Positions 27,436 to 37,200 of a DNA stretch of 64,000 nt are shown piece after piece. The first letter of the stretch is position 1. Each line of letters begins with the position of its first letter. The position numbers were made by a program, and so were the translations under genes. Under the pieces are notes generated by a model, which saw only the letters and a list, made by a program, of their open reading frames with translations, did no database searches and was not told where the DNA came from. The stretch is from NCBI RefSeq assembly GCF_003865135.1, contig NZ_BHZC01000001.1:62001-126000 (forward strand). Direction: 5' to 3'. Origin of the DNA: Streptomyces chrestomyceticus JCM 4735 (GTDB lineage: Bacteria; Actinomycetota; Actinomycetes; Streptomycetales; Streptomycetaceae).

Positions 27436-27897
27436 GTGAACGAGACAGGAGCTGACCAGCCACAGGTGTCCCGGGAGCGCTGGGTGACGCCTGAGGCTCT
27501 GCGATCGATGACCTTCCCCCGCGCGCCCCTGATCCGTCGTGGCTACGGTGAAGAGGCGGTGCACGACGCGCTTCGGCGCTGCGCCCAGGCACTGACCGCG
27601 CTCACGAAGGAGAACGACCGGCTGCGGGCGGACATGCAGCGTCACCGGGACTGGATCCGGGCGAACAACATCGGTGACGGCAGCAGCCTCACCGGGGTGC
27701 CGCCCGTGGACGCCGTGCTGCAGCAAGCTCGCGCTCAGCAGTCGGCCGAGCAGACCATCACCGCGGCCCGGGAACAGGCCCGCAACATGTTGCAAGCCGC
27801 CAGGGCACAGGCCGAGGCGATCCTTCAGCAGAGGTGGGTACAGACCGCCCAGTCGCCCGAACACGACCAAGAGGAGATCCAGCGCCTCTTCTCATAG
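27436..27897 (+). CDS. DivIVA-like coiled-coil protein, probably shortened by an amber codon
   Basis: 153 residues from GTG 27436 (GGAGACAA before it). The N-terminal ALRSMTFPRAPLIRRGYGEE resembles the DivIVA lipid-binding segment (xxVRxxxFxxPxxRRGYDExxV), followed by a coiled coil (LTALTKENDRLRADMQRHRD) and a second helix (EQTITAAREQARNMLQAARA). After TAG 27895 the same frame reads LRQIAQSLTGTTDQYDTKRP, matching the usual YLR-FAQ-Y continuation of these proteins, so TAC to TAG is likely. Co-transcribed with the flavohaemoglobin. Role unknown; family members organise polar or envelope structures. Confidence 0.75.
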   Translation: MNETGADQPQVSRERWVTPEALRSMTFPRAPLIRRGYGEEAVHDALRRCAQALTALTKENDRLRADMQRHRDWIRANNIGDGSSLTGVPPVDAVLQQARAQQSAEQTITAAREQARNMLQAARAQAEAILQQRWVQTAQSPEHDQEEIQRLFS

Positions 27898-28826
27898 CTG
27901 CGCCAGATCGCACAGTCGCTGACCGGCACCACGGACCAGTACGACACCAAACGCCCCGCCTCCTCCCTAGCGGCGCCCGCCACCCCAAAGTGGCCTGACC
28001 GGTGCGTACCCCTCTTGTCCCCGCGTATCTGGGCGTGTGGACAGCCTGAACCTGGCGCGGAACCGGTCGGTGGGCGGGCTGCGGGCGTGGTTCGGTAGGC
28101 CACCGAAGGTGTGCACACTCCGTGCAGGCCCCACAAACTGATGCACTGGCGGACCGTGTGGCGCATGCCCCGCCTGGGGCGCCCGCCGATCGTTTAATTC
28201 CATGTGTGGGCTTGTTGCAGGCGTTGAGTGGGTCGACCAAGTGCCGGTGGGTGTCCCAGCTTCTTGTCGGTCAGGCCAGGACCCCTGCGCGTGCGGCGAG
28301 ACCACGTAGTTCCGGCGTGGTGCGCCCGGAGACCAGCAGCCCAGAGATCAGCGACTTCACAGCGGGGCGCGCGTACGTCTCTTCCGGTGCTTGCTGTTCT
28401 GCGGCCATCGGAGCCGGGCGGCCGCGCTCCCGGCCTGACCATGTCCTGGCCGACAAGGTTTACACGTCGCGGTACAACCGGTGCCCTCATCATCTGGCTC
28501 CGCACACGATCCGAGAAACAGCACCTGCCGGTGCGCGACGGTAGTCGTCGCCTGCCGTCTCCCACTCTTCGCCGGGCCGGTGGACGCGGCCACCGGAGCC
28601 GAGTCGTCCGGGACAGCGTCGGCGAAGCCCGGTGCTGGCGCGGTGCCGGGCGAAATGACGGGACTGCGCCGACCGGTTCCGGGGCGTTGGCATCACGAAC
28701 AGCCGTGCGCTCACCTCGGTACGACCGCGCCCCGACATCGTTGTCAAGACGCGGCCTGCGCGAGCGTACCTCTATTGGGTGCGGTGGGCCCCGAGAGGGC
28801 ACCGTACGCCGAGGCGTGCGGTCGCC
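27898..28826. other. decayed region without an intact gene
   Basis: About 930 bp. It contains an IS5-type remnant (28421-28544, listed separately) and short frames on both strands. On the minus strand 28271-28456 encodes a protein-like 61-residue tail (ETYARPAVKSLISGLLVSGR, TTPELRGLAARAGVLA) with no clear start; it could be a small gene fragment. Confidence 0.4.
28421..28544 (+). pseudogene. IS5-family transposase fragment
   Basis: GRPRSRPDHVLADKVYTSRY matches the conserved central block of IS5-group transposases (GRPR-RPD-VLADKAY-SR), which carries the second catalytic Asp in LADKAY. Roughly 40 codons, no start, no ends. Confidence 0.7.
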
Positions 28827-29750
28827 TTACGGCGTGTATACGGCGTCACTGCCGTACAACTCCCTGGTGAAGGCCGAGACCTCGGCGCTGCGGTCGGTGC
28901 CGTCGAGGTTGTACGTGAGGTATACGCCGTACCCTTCGCGGACGGTGCGGCGAGCGAGGCCGGCGGACGTGCTCTGCGAGGTCCGGCCGATCTCGACAGC
29001 CGCCGGTGAGAGCTTCGACTTGGGCAGGGCGATGCGGGGGGCCTGCCAGGTGCCGTAGTACGGGTTCCAGGCGTAGTCGAACTTGGAGGAGACGTCGACG
29101 CCACCGTAGGAGAGGCGGGAGGCGGACGGACCGATGTTGTAGAGGCTGATGATCTTGTCTGGCAGGTTCGTGCGGAGCGCCGTGACCAAGTGCACGAACG
29201 AGCTGCTGTTGGGCCCGCCGGTGCCGTTGGTGCCGTACTTGGCGTACTCGTCGTCGAAGTCGATGCCGTCCAGGCCGTACTCGGTCACGGTGTCCGACAG
29301 TTGTTTCGCGAACGCCGACGCTGCCTGCTGTGACGGGAAGTTGGCGAAGCCGGCGCCCTGGTGGTTGCCGAGCACCGAGAGGACGACCTTGATGCCTTTG
29401 CGCTGCAACGGCCGCACCTCGGTGGCAACGTTGTCAAGCACGCGCTGCACGTTCGGATTGAAGTGCAGATATGCCGTCTTCGTGTCCGTGTTGTAGTTGA
29501 TGTTCGCTGCGAAGATCACGGCGACGTCGAAGGCGTTGCCGCCGCCGTTGGCGAGGGTGTACTTGCCTACGTTGAGCATGCTGTGGTCGTTCACCTCGAC
29601 GTAGGCCACCGAGACCGGCCCCCGCTTCTCGGGAGCGGAAGCGGGGGCCGCCACCGCGCCGGCCGGGGCGGTCACGCCGAAGGCGAGGGCCGCGATGGCC
29701 GAGAGCGCGAGCGCGGCCGTCCGCCCTCTGCGCCGTAACAGATGCAACAT
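28827..29750 (-). CDS. secreted endo-beta-N-acetylglucosaminidase (endo-H type, GH18)
   Basis: 307 residues from ATG 29750. Signal peptide about 1-35 (RRRGRTAALALSAIAALAFG ... AGAVAAPASAPE). The mature enzyme closely follows Streptomyces endo H: VAYVEVNDHSMLNVGKYTLA, catalytic GH18 motif DGIDFDDEYAKYG whose Glu is the proton donor, SFVHLVTALRTNLPDKIISL, KFDYAWNPYYGTWQAPRIAL and the ending AFTRELYGSDAVYTP. It cuts the chitobiose core of high-mannose N-glycans outside the cell. Monocistronic; no regulator adjacent. Confidence 0.95.
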   Translation of the reverse strand: MLHLLRRRGRTAALALSAIAALAFGVTAPAGAVAAPASAPEKRGPVSVAYVEVNDHSMLNVGKYTLANGGGNAFDVAVIFAANINYNTDTKTAYLHFNPNVQRVLDNVATEVRPLQRKGIKVVLSVLGNHQGAGFANFPSQQAASAFAKQLSDTVTEYGLDGIDFDDEYAKYGTNGTGGPNSSSFVHLVTALRTNLPDKIISLYNIGPSASRLSYGGVDVSSKFDYAWNPYYGTWQAPRIALPKSKLSPAAVEIGRTSQSTSAGLARRTVREGYGVYLTYNLDGTDRSAEVSAFTRELYGSDAVYTP

Positions 29751-30054
29751 GGGTGATCGCCTCTCCCGTCGTAGGACCCGGCGCCCGACCTGCTCGACAG
29801 CGCCGGACGGATCCTGCGTGTTCTACACCCCGCCCCGGACGTTTCGGAAGGGGTCCGCAGACGTGTGAACGCCCGCGGTGTCAACGACGGCGCGCTAGTT
29901 GCCGCACCGGGCCGACAGGACCGACGCGCCTTCGGTCGCGGACAGGGCGCCGACGGCCGCACCGAGTCCACCAGGTGTGTCGCTCCAAGCTGACCATTGC
30001 GCGGTCATGCAGCAGAAGAAGGGAAGCGGCGCCTTCGCCTCCCGGACCCGGCGC
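29751..30054. other. intergenic with promoter for the glycosidase
   Basis: About 300 bp between divergent genes. GAGAGGCGATCACCC precedes the glycosidase start. No other gene seen. Confidence 0.4.
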
Positions 30055-30094
30055 GGTAACCTTTACTTACCGGCCATGGTAAGTAAAGGTTACC
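30055..30094. promoter_or_regulatory. perfect 17-bp inverted repeat at the ribosome-binding site
   Basis: GGTAACCTTTACTTACC and GGTAAGTAAAGGTTACC flank a 6-nt centre (GGCCAT). The right arm ends immediately before AAGGAGG, the ribosome-binding site of the gene at 30109. Either a strong operator for an autoregulating DNA-binding protein or, in RNA, a hairpin abutting the Shine-Dalgarno. Confidence 0.75.
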
Positions 30095-30108
30095 AAGGAG
30101 GTAGTGCC

Positions 30109-30603
30109 ATGACTCCGGTCCCAGAGCAGGCCCTCGAAGCGGTCGGCCGGGCCCGCAACGCCGAACTGGCGGTGCGCATCAGCAACAAAGCCCGGGCAAC
30201 ACTCGCCCACGAGCGCACCGCCTGGGCGGCCATGGCCGCGGCCGACGCCGGCGCCTCCCATCGCGCCATCGGCGCGAAGCTGGGCATCTCCCATGTCGCC
30301 GTCGGCGCCCTGGTCGCCAAGGCCCGGGCGCTTTCGCCCCCCGTGGAAGGGCGCGCCGGCCGCAGCCCGCTGCACATCGCCATGCGCTACGCCGCCGGCG
30401 AGCTCGACCGGGACACTCTGATCGAGGCCCTGGCCACCTGGCCCTACACCCCGACCGGCGCGTTCACCGAAACACTGCCCGACGACCGGGCCATGCCGGC
30501 GGCGCCGGGTACCTTCGAGGAGGTGCACAACGCGCTGGTCCAGGGCTATGTCGACCAAGACATCTTCGACGCGATCCTGCGCCGCCGCGCCGAGCAGCGG
30601 TAA
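30109..30603 (+). CDS. HTH-like protein of unknown function, possible autoregulator
   Basis: 164 residues from ATG 30109 with AAGGAGG 7 nt upstream. The N-terminal half contains a likely HTH: AMAAADAGASHRAIGAKLGI followed by SHVAVGALVAKARAL, like sigma-70 region 4 or Tc3-type helices. The C-terminal half (HIAMRYAAGELDRDTLIEAL; EEVHNALVQGYVDQDIFDAI) is acidic and helical. The perfect palindrome directly before the gene makes autorepression plausible. I do not recognise a named family; antitoxin-like or plasmid-type regulators share this plan, but no toxin partner is next to it. Confidence 0.65.
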   Translation: MTPVPEQALEAVGRARNAELAVRISNKARATLAHERTAWAAMAAADAGASHRAIGAKLGISHVAVGALVAKARALSPPVEGRAGRSPLHIAMRYAAGELDRDTLIEALATWPYTPTGAFTETLPDDRAMPAAPGTFEEVHNALVQGYVDQDIFDAILRRRAEQR

Positions 30604-30894
30604 CGCCCAGCCCAGGCTCCCCGGCGGCCCCCGGAGAAGGTTTTTGCCCACCGTGCCCCGAAGCGGGCCGCAACGGCCGGCTGAGCCTTGACCCGCCCAC
30701 GGCGACGATCCGCACCCCGCAGACAGTGGTTCGTCCGACATCGCAGGCTGGCCACAGCCCACTGACGTCCGGTCCCGTAGCGCCACGCAACCCTCGTCGG
30801 CGCCTGGCGGGCCTGGACGTCCGAGCCGGCCAGGGGCGCATCGCGGTCATCACCACCTGGCCCTCCTCGGGCGCCGGCAGGTCCAGCATCCTGC

Positions 30895-31241
30895 CTCCTG
30901 CTGCCGCTCGGTGTACCGCTTGCCCACCTACGCGTCCTCGGTGCCGAGCCGCGCGGCCAGGTGTCGACCACCGGTCACGGCGCCATGTGCGTGTCCTCCA
31001 AGAACAGGCCGACGCACCGCACCGGGCACATCTGGAACGCGGACCCGAGCTGGTGATGCTCCGTCCGCCGCAGGGCGATCAGGCGCCGGTCCACATCGTC
31101 CGGGAAGAAGAACCACTTCAGCTCGGGCCTCGTCGGCTCCTCGGCGGACGTCCCGTACGCCTCAGCCTGCTCATCACTCAGGATTCCACCCGCACGAGCC
31201 GGACCGCAGCCGGTTCCGGAGCAGGCCCGGAGGCGTTTCAC
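30895..31241 (-). pseudogene. Tn3-family transposase N-terminal remnant (DUF4158)
   Basis: Minus strand: ILSDEQAEAYGTSAEEPTRP, ELKWFFFPDDVDRRLIALRR, TEHHQLGSAFQMCPVRCVGL, then after a shift HLAARLGTEDA, a stop, and VGKRYTERQQ. This is the conserved start of Tn3-type TnpA in Streptomyces; the remaining 900 or so codons are absent. The 290 bp between it and the HTH gene (30604-30894) show nothing clear. Confidence 0.8.
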
Positions 31242-31327
31242 CGAGCTCCAGCGGCCAAGTGGAATACTGTGCTAGACGATCATGGTCGTTCTCGCCGACA
31301 ACCGCTGTACCGAGTACCGAGGCCGGT

Positions 31328-31876
31328 CTACTCGCCTGTCGGCAGGGCGTCGAGGGCGATCTGCCATGGAAACTCGTGGGGCCAGCCCTGCCTCGGCGGG
31401 CGCGGTACGTACTTGCCCTCGCCGAGCAACACGTTCACGCCTGCCTCGCGCAGGGTTTCGATGTTCCGCTCGAATGCGGGGTGGCGGGCCTGTGCGGTGT
31501 TGAAGCCGGGGAGAGCGACGATCGGCTTTCCCAGTCCGATGGCCTCGGTGATCAGGCCCAGGGCGAGAGTGTCCGCAGTACCCGCCGCCCACTTGTTCAA
31601 CGTGTTGAAGGTGGCGGGCGCGACGAGGATGGCGTCCGGCGCGGGCAGTTCGTCCGGCTGCGAGGGAAGTTCGAAGGAGTGACGCACCGGGTGGCCTGTG
31701 AGCTCGCGCAACTTTTCGATCTCCCCCTCAGCGTCCTCGACGGCCCACCGGTACGCGGCCGGGGTCAGGATGAGGCAGACGTCCCAGCCCGCTGCCTGGG
31801 CCGCGCAGATGCCAACGGAGACATGGCGAACGGGCGGCGCCGCGCAGGCGACCAGATACAGAGTTCGGCGGTTCAC
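31328..31876 (-). CDS. flavoprotein, PPC-decarboxylase/EpiD-like
   Basis: 182 residues from GTG 31876, which overlaps the preceding gene's stop as GTGA; an ATG at 31891 is also possible. Rossmann-like flavoprotein fold: LYLVACAAPPVRHVSVGICA, VCLILTPAAYRWAV, ILVAPATFNTLNKWAAGTAD (flavin loop PAT-NT-N-WA-G) and GKPIVALPGFNTAQARHPAF. In Streptomyces this family often follows XRE/TPR regulator genes, as here. Binds FMN; the reaction is unknown, and the typical PXMNXXMW motif of CoA-type decarboxylases is not visible. Confidence 0.85.
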   Translation of the reverse strand: MNRRTLYLVACAAPPVRHVSVGICAAQAAGWDVCLILTPAAYRWAVEDAEGEIEKLRELTGHPVRHSFELPSQPDELPAPDAILVAPATFNTLNKWAAGTADTLALGLITEAIGLGKPIVALPGFNTAQARHPAFERNIETLREAGVNVLLGEGKYVPRPPRQGWPHEFPWQIALDALPTGE

Positions 31877-32538
31877 TCGGCCAGTCCACATCGGGTCGCA
31901 AGAGCCTGCAAGCGCCTCTCGGCGCCATCCACCCCCAAGATGCGCAGATCATCGACTAGTTGTTTGGCCCGCGGCCGGCAGAGAACTTCCTCCTTGGCCT
32001 CCCGCTCAGCTTCGAGGAGAGTGTCGACGGCCGTCTCACGGCGGCCTACCTGCTGATAGGCGCGGGCAAGGTCGACGAGGTGGTGAGCACGCCGTTCGCG
32101 CGGCAGGGCCGTACGAGCGGCGGCGCGAATCTCCGCGGCCACCGTGACGGCGTCCTCGCCTTCCGAGAGCTGCACGGATGCCGCCACGCGATACAGGCCA
32201 ACGTTTGTGGCGCCGAAGGAGGTCCACCTCCGCGCGCCGAACGGGGCCGGCGCCCCGTCGTCGTCGCCGAGCTCGGCAGCGTAGTCGTCGGCCTGGTCCA
32301 GATGGACGGGTACGGCCGTTGCGGCGCGAATATCAGGCGCGCACCGAGCGGCGCCGGCCTGGGCCATGGCGGCCTTGAGGTAAAGCGTCCCGAGGACCGC
32401 CAGGCCGTCCGGACCGGCTGCCGCCAGACCGGACGCAAGGCGGCCCGCAGCAGCGACAGCGAAGGCAGTAGCGGCTGGGGCCTGGCCGTGGTGGGTCATC
32501 GCAACCGAGAGGTGGCACTCGGCGAGCCCCATCATCAC
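31873..32538 (-). pseudogene. XRE/TPR-type regulator lacking its HTH domain
   Basis: 221 codons of helical-repeat protein (FAVAAAGRLASGLAAAGPDG; LGTLYLKAAMAQAGAARCAP; FGATNVGLYRVAASVQLSEG; RRAHHLVDLARAYQQVGRRE), ending in the GTGA overlap with the flavoprotein gene. Intact relatives are about 400 residues with an N-terminal XRE HTH; here nothing upstream of 32540 encodes one, so the 5' half is deleted. The remaining frame starts with MMMGLAECHLSVAM. Confidence 0.65.
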
Positions 32539-32758
32539 GGGATCTGTGGTCCTTCCTCACCCACACCGGCCTGACCAGCCATCCACCACACCCACCGAAT
32601 ACACGAAAAAGATCAGTAAGGGATCACAGAGAGACAAGGTGTTGCTTCCCGTCAAAGGACGCCACCGCAGCCCACCTTGGATGTTGTGATGTGAGCCTTC
32701 ACCGAGGGCTGAGACCAACGTGCGGTGCAGTCGCAGGTGTTGTTTCGCATAGCGCGGT

Positions 32759-32800
32759 GAGGGGCCCTGGGGTGGCCGCGTGGCCACCCCAGGGCCCCTC
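32759..32800. terminator. bidirectional hairpin, 19-bp perfect arms
   Basis: GAGGGGCCCTGGGGTGGCC and its exact complement separated by GCGT. It lies 15 bp past the stop of the LppX-like lipoprotein gene and 220 bp upstream of the regulator remnant. Very stable; the likely terminator of the ALF/membrane/lipoprotein set. Confidence 0.85.
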
Positions 32801-32814
32801 ACCACGTGCATGGA

Positions 32815-33663
32815 CTATGAGCGTGAAGCCTGGGCGAGGTATTGGGTCTGATCGGCGGGCGGGGCCTGGATGTGCACGGGGGCGTTGATGTTCTTGACCG
32901 TGGTGGTGAGGTCCAGTGGCCCCTGGGCGGTGGTGGCCTGCTGACGGAACTTGACGAGCTGGTGGTCGGAGGTGGCCCACAGGTCCATGGTGATCTTGCT
33001 GACCTTCATGGCTTTGAACTTCTCCAGGGCCTTGGTCTGCTGTTCGTTCAACCGCGCGGCCTCGAGGGCGTTGATGTCGAAGGTGCCCTGGTAGTGGGTC
33101 GTCCTTGTTCCGTTGACGGTTTCGGTTCCCAGTTTCTTCACGCTCTTGGTGCGGGACAGCAAGGCGGCCTGAGCGGCCGGGTTTTGCTGCTGGGAGGACG
33201 GTCCAGCCGCGGTGAAGGGGTTGGCGCTCTGTCCGGTGGTCTTGGCCAGTTGTTTCATGTCCATCTTCAGCCACCGCTTACCCCCCGCGGCCCGCGCTTG
33301 GCCGGCGTCGACATAGACGGCCCCGTCGACCATGCGCAACACCATCTGCCGGCCCGGTGCCTTTGCCGACTTCATGGTCATTTCCATGGTCTGGGCCTTG
33401 AGATCCTGAGTGCCGTCCAGCGCCAGATGTTCGACACCGGGCATTCGACCGCTCATCGTGTACGACATCGTCGTGATCTTCGCGCTGGTGTCGGCCACCG
33501 CCTTGACGGCCTTGGCCGTGTCCTCGGGTGAAGCGCCCTTGCTACCCGTGGCGCCGGAGGAGTCCGAGCCGCAACCCGTCACCACCATCAACGCTGCTCC
33601 TGCGAATAGCACCCCCACGCCCCAGCGTCGTGAAGGGGTCAGCCATATACGGGAGTTAAACAC
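32815..33663 (-). CDS. LppX/LprG-like lipoprotein
   Basis: 282 residues from GTG 33663 with GGAGG 6 nt upstream. Lipoprotein signal ends at the lipobox VVTGC, after which SDSSGATGSKGAS forms a linker. The mature part has the alternating strand pattern of the LppX/LolA half-barrel (ITTMSYTMSGRMPGVEHLAL; QTMEMTMKSAKAPGRQMVLR; MVDGAVYVDAG; KKLGTETVNGTRTTHYQGTF), which binds lipids in mycobacterial homologues. Last in the direction of transcription after the ALF protein and the small membrane protein, and ahead of a strong terminator. Likely surface-anchored; lipid or envelope role is inferred from the fold. Confidence 0.85.
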   Translation of the reverse strand: MFNSRIWLTPSRRWGVGVLFAGAALMVVTGCGSDSSGATGSKGASPEDTAKAVKAVADTSAKITTMSYTMSGRMPGVEHLALDGTQDLKAQTMEMTMKSAKAPGRQMVLRMVDGAVYVDAGQARAAGGKRWLKMDMKQLAKTTGQSANPFTAAGPSSQQQNPAAQAALLSRTKSVKKLGTETVNGTRTTHYQGTFDINALEAARLNEQQTKALEKFKAMKVSKITMDLWATSDHQLVKFRQQATTAQGPLDLTTTVKNINAPVHIQAPPADQTQYLAQASRS

Positions 33664-33802
33664 TTTTTCCTCCAGGAGTTCGAAATGCTTTTTCGGAGAC
33701 GCCCGGTCTGATCTCACGCTGGCCAGAGCACCCTTCGTGACACCTTCTCGCGGAAGGCGACGCGACTGGAGTTCGCAGAGAGCCTCGCGATGCAGCACGA
33801 AC

Positions 33803-34201
33803 CTAACCCCAATTGAGCCACGCCCACAGGGTAAACGCCACAATAATTCCGACCGACATCTGCACTGTCAATCTTTTGTTTGCCGGCCCCGCTTTGCTGC
33901 CCGGTGTGCCCATCGGGTCCTCACCTTGCTTGACCGCTATCCGCAGGTCCGCACGGCGCCCTATGACGCCGATGGTAAATGCCAACAGCCCGGTAGAATA
34001 CATGGAGAGGAGCTGTTCGATGTCATGCCCCCGCAACTTCCCCATTGACATCAGAAAAACGACCCCGACGAGGGGAATTGCAGCAACCTGATACCTCGAG
34101 CCGGGTGTTGGCAACATGGGCAGCCAGACGGCGAGAAAGAGGACCGTCAGAACGATAGCGATGACCCACCAGACGTTTTCGGAGAAGTGCGGGGCATACA
34201 A
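33803..34201 (-). CDS. small membrane protein, partner of the ALF protein
   Basis: 132 residues from ATG 34201 (GGGAGA upstream). Hydrophobic segments: VWWVIAIVLTVLFLAVWLPM, YQVAAIPLVGVVFLMSMGKL, LLSMYSTGLLAFTIGVIGRR and, after a polar loop, SVGIIVAFTLWAWLNWG. Paralogous in order and topology to the product at 43432-43821 (LLSMYSTGLLAFTIG compares with LVLYSFGTVGLTIG). Both genes lie directly downstream of an ALF-repeat gene, so a functional link is likely. Composition is less GC-rich than its neighbours. Function unknown; immunity or anchoring are possibilities. Confidence 0.75.
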   Translation of the reverse strand: MYAPHFSENVWWVIAIVLTVLFLAVWLPMLPTPGSRYQVAAIPLVGVVFLMSMGKLRGHDIEQLLSMYSTGLLAFTIGVIGRRADLRIAVKQGEDPMGTPGSKAGPANKRLTVQMSVGIIVAFTLWAWLNWG

Positions 34202-34217
34202 GATTTTCTCCCTTACC

Positions 34218-34247
34218 GCTGTGGGGCTCGCGAGCGGGCCCCACAGC
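34218..34247 (-). terminator. hairpin between ALF and membrane-protein genes
   Basis: GCTGTGGGGC and GCCCCACAGC, perfect 10-bp arms with a 10-nt loop, in the 66-bp gap. It may attenuate transcription into the membrane-protein gene or stabilise the upstream message. Confidence 0.5.
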
Positions 34248-34267
34248 TCAGATATGCAGAGGGGCAG

Positions 34268-37200
34268 TCAGCCGAACAATTCGGTGATGCCCGAATAGAT
34301 CGAGCCGACGGCGTCTCCGAGGGCCTGCTTGGCCCTCGTGCCCACCGACGGCACTAGACCGGCTCCTGCCGAAACGGCGTCCTTGAACTTGCCACCGACA
34401 TAGCCGACGGTGGTACCGGCCACGGCGTTCCAAAATTGCTTGCTATCGACATCATAAGCAACGCCGGTGTAGATCGTGCTGGCGATACTTGTCGCGAGGG
34501 ACACGCCGCCCAAGACGAAGCTGGCGCTCTGTGCGAGGCCCGGGGCCGGGATCAGGTTTGCTCCCGCCGCGAGCCAGCCGGTCCAGGTGCTGACGTTGCT
34601 CAGGAACTCGGCGCCGTCGCACCAGTCCTGTTTACCAGGCGGGCAGTCGCCGCTGCCGTCCTTGTCGACGGGCAGTTCGGCTTTGTCGTTCTTGGCGTCG
34701 TTCTCGGGCCGCTGGTTCTGCTTCGCGGCTTCCTCGGCCTTCTTGCGTGCGGCTTCTGCGGCCGCGCGCTGCTCGGCCTCGCGCTTGTTCTGGGCGATCT
34801 GCTTGGCCTCGCTGGCGGCCGCACGCGCGGCCGCGGCGTCCTTGCCGGCCTCGAGGGCGGCTGCCTTGGCACGGCCGGCCGAGGCCTGAGCGCCGGCTGC
34901 GGAGGCCACTGCCTGCTGTGCGGAAGCGGTGGCCTGGGTGGCCGAGTAGTTGGCCTGGCGGGAGGCGACCTGCGCCTTGGCGGCCGCGGCCTTGGCCGTC
35001 TTGGCGGAGGCGGCCGCGGAGGCGGCCGACTTGTCTGCCTGGCTGGCGAATTCCTGCGCCCGGCTGGCGTGGCCCTGGGCCTCCTTCGCCTTGGCCTGGG
35101 CCTGAGCGGCGTACTTCTTGGCCTCGTCGGCCTTGCCCTGGGCGCGGGCCGCGGCCTCGAAGGCGGTCTGGGCGTTCTCGTACGCCAGGGACGTGGCCTT
35201 GGCCGCGACGCTGATCTGGGCCTGGATCGCCGCGGTGTGGGCCGCCGCGTCCTGGTCCGCCTGGGCGGCGCGGTACTGGGCACGCTCGACGAAGACCCGG
35301 CGCATGGAGTCGGTGCCCTCGAGGGCGACCTTCGCGGCGGCCTTCATCATCGGGCCGCCCTGCTCCAACTGCCGCAGCGCCTGGAAACGGTCGTCCTCGG
35401 CCCGCGCCTTGGCGTAGCCCTCGGTGAGGAAGGAGCGCAGCGCCTCGGTGGAGCCGTCGTTCATCGCCTTGGTCGCGGCGTCCTTGACGCCCTTGCCCGC
35501 CTCGTTGATGATCTTAAGGATCTGGAAGCGGTATTCCTCCTTCTGCCCCTCGAAAGCCCCCTTGGTGAGGAATTCCTGTACCGCTTCGGGGCCCTTGGCG
35601 AGTGCGGCCTCAGCCGCTGCCGCCGTCTTAGGTGTGCCGATCCGGCTGTAGTAGACGGCCTTCTCCCGGTCGTCCTGGTGCTCGGCGTCGGCCCGGTCCT
35701 GCTTGATCCAGGCTTTGATGTCCTCGTCGGTGCCTGACAGGGCGTCCTCGGCCGCGGTGCGGGTCCAGGTGCCGTGGCTCGCCAGCAGGTTGACGGCCGC
35801 CTGGCGCGCTACCTTCAGGGCGCCCTGGTCGTCGTTGCCGAGCTTCTCGCCGGCCTCGGAGAGCAGCTTCTTGGTCTGCTCATCTGTCTGGGCGGCCTGC
35901 GTCTGCTGCTTGGCCAGCTCCGGTTTGAGTTCGTCTTCGAAGGCTTTGGCGCTGCGTGCCTGCTCGAGCGATGCGGCGAGGTCGGCCTCCAGCATCTTCT
36001 TCTCGGCTTCGCGGGCGACGTTGTAGATCTCGGTGGCCCGCTCGGTCGCATCGGCCGCCGTCTTGGCGGCATCCAGCGCGGCGGCGGCGTGGGCCTTGGA
36101 TTTGTCGGCCGCGTTCTGTGCCTTGCCTGCCTCGTCTGCGGCTTTGTCGGCGGCCTTGGCCGCCGCCTCCGCGTGCTCCGCCGCGGCATTGGCTGCGGCG
36201 CGGGTCTGGCGGGCCGCCTTGGCTGCCTGGTTGGCCAGGGAGACCGCACTGTTGGCGGCGTTGGTGGCGCGGTTGGCCTCGGCGCGGGCTGTGGCTGCCG
36301 CCCGTCTGGCGTGGGCCGCTTCGGTCTGGGCGATGCCGGCGCTGGCACTCGACTGCGCGGCGGCTTCGGCCGCTGCGGCCGCGTTGCGGGCGGCGCTGGC
36401 CGCTGCGGCGCCGGACTGGCCGGCGGCCGCGGAGGCGTTCGCGGCCTGGTCGGCCGCGGCCGCGGCGCTACGGGCGCCTGCTGCCGCGTCCCGGGCCTGC
36501 TGGGCGGCCTGGCGGGCCGCCTTGGCCTGTCCCGCGTCCGATACGGCGGCGTTCGCCGCGCGGTAGGCGCGGGATGCGGCCTGGCTCGCGGCCGCGGCGG
36601 CGGAGGCCGCGTTGGACGCGGCACGGGCCGCCGTACGGGCTGCGACGACCGCGTTGTTGGAGGCGCGGATGGCGGTGCGGGCCGCTGCTGCTGCACCCTC
36701 CGCGGCCTGGGCAGCCTGGGTGGCGAACCGGCCGGCCTGGTCCGCGTTCGTCTTGGCCTTCTCGGTCTCCCGCGCCGCTACCTCGGCGGCCTTCTTGGCG
36801 TTCTCCGCAGCCTTGTCCGCTACCTTGGCAGCCTCCAGCGCCGCGTCGGTCTGTACCTTGGCCTTCTTGCCGGCCTCGGTGGCCACTTGGGCAAGTTGCG
36901 AGACCGTCATCGACTCCTGGTCGCGTGCCTGGGCCACTTCCAAGCCGTGTTCCAGGAACTCGGCGACGTCTTCCGCATCCCCGTTCATCGCGCGCGTGGC
37001 GGCCTGCTTCACAGCGGGGCCGGCGGAGTTGACGAGCCTGAGGATCTCGAACCGGTTGTCCTCATGGACGGCCTTGCCCAGGCCCTCCTGCAGGAACTTG
37101 TCCAGAACCTCGGGTCTGCCGTCCTCCAGGGCCCGCTGGCCCTCACGGTTGACGGCCTTGCCACCTGCGTTCATGGCGCGCAGAACCGCGAACCGCCGGT

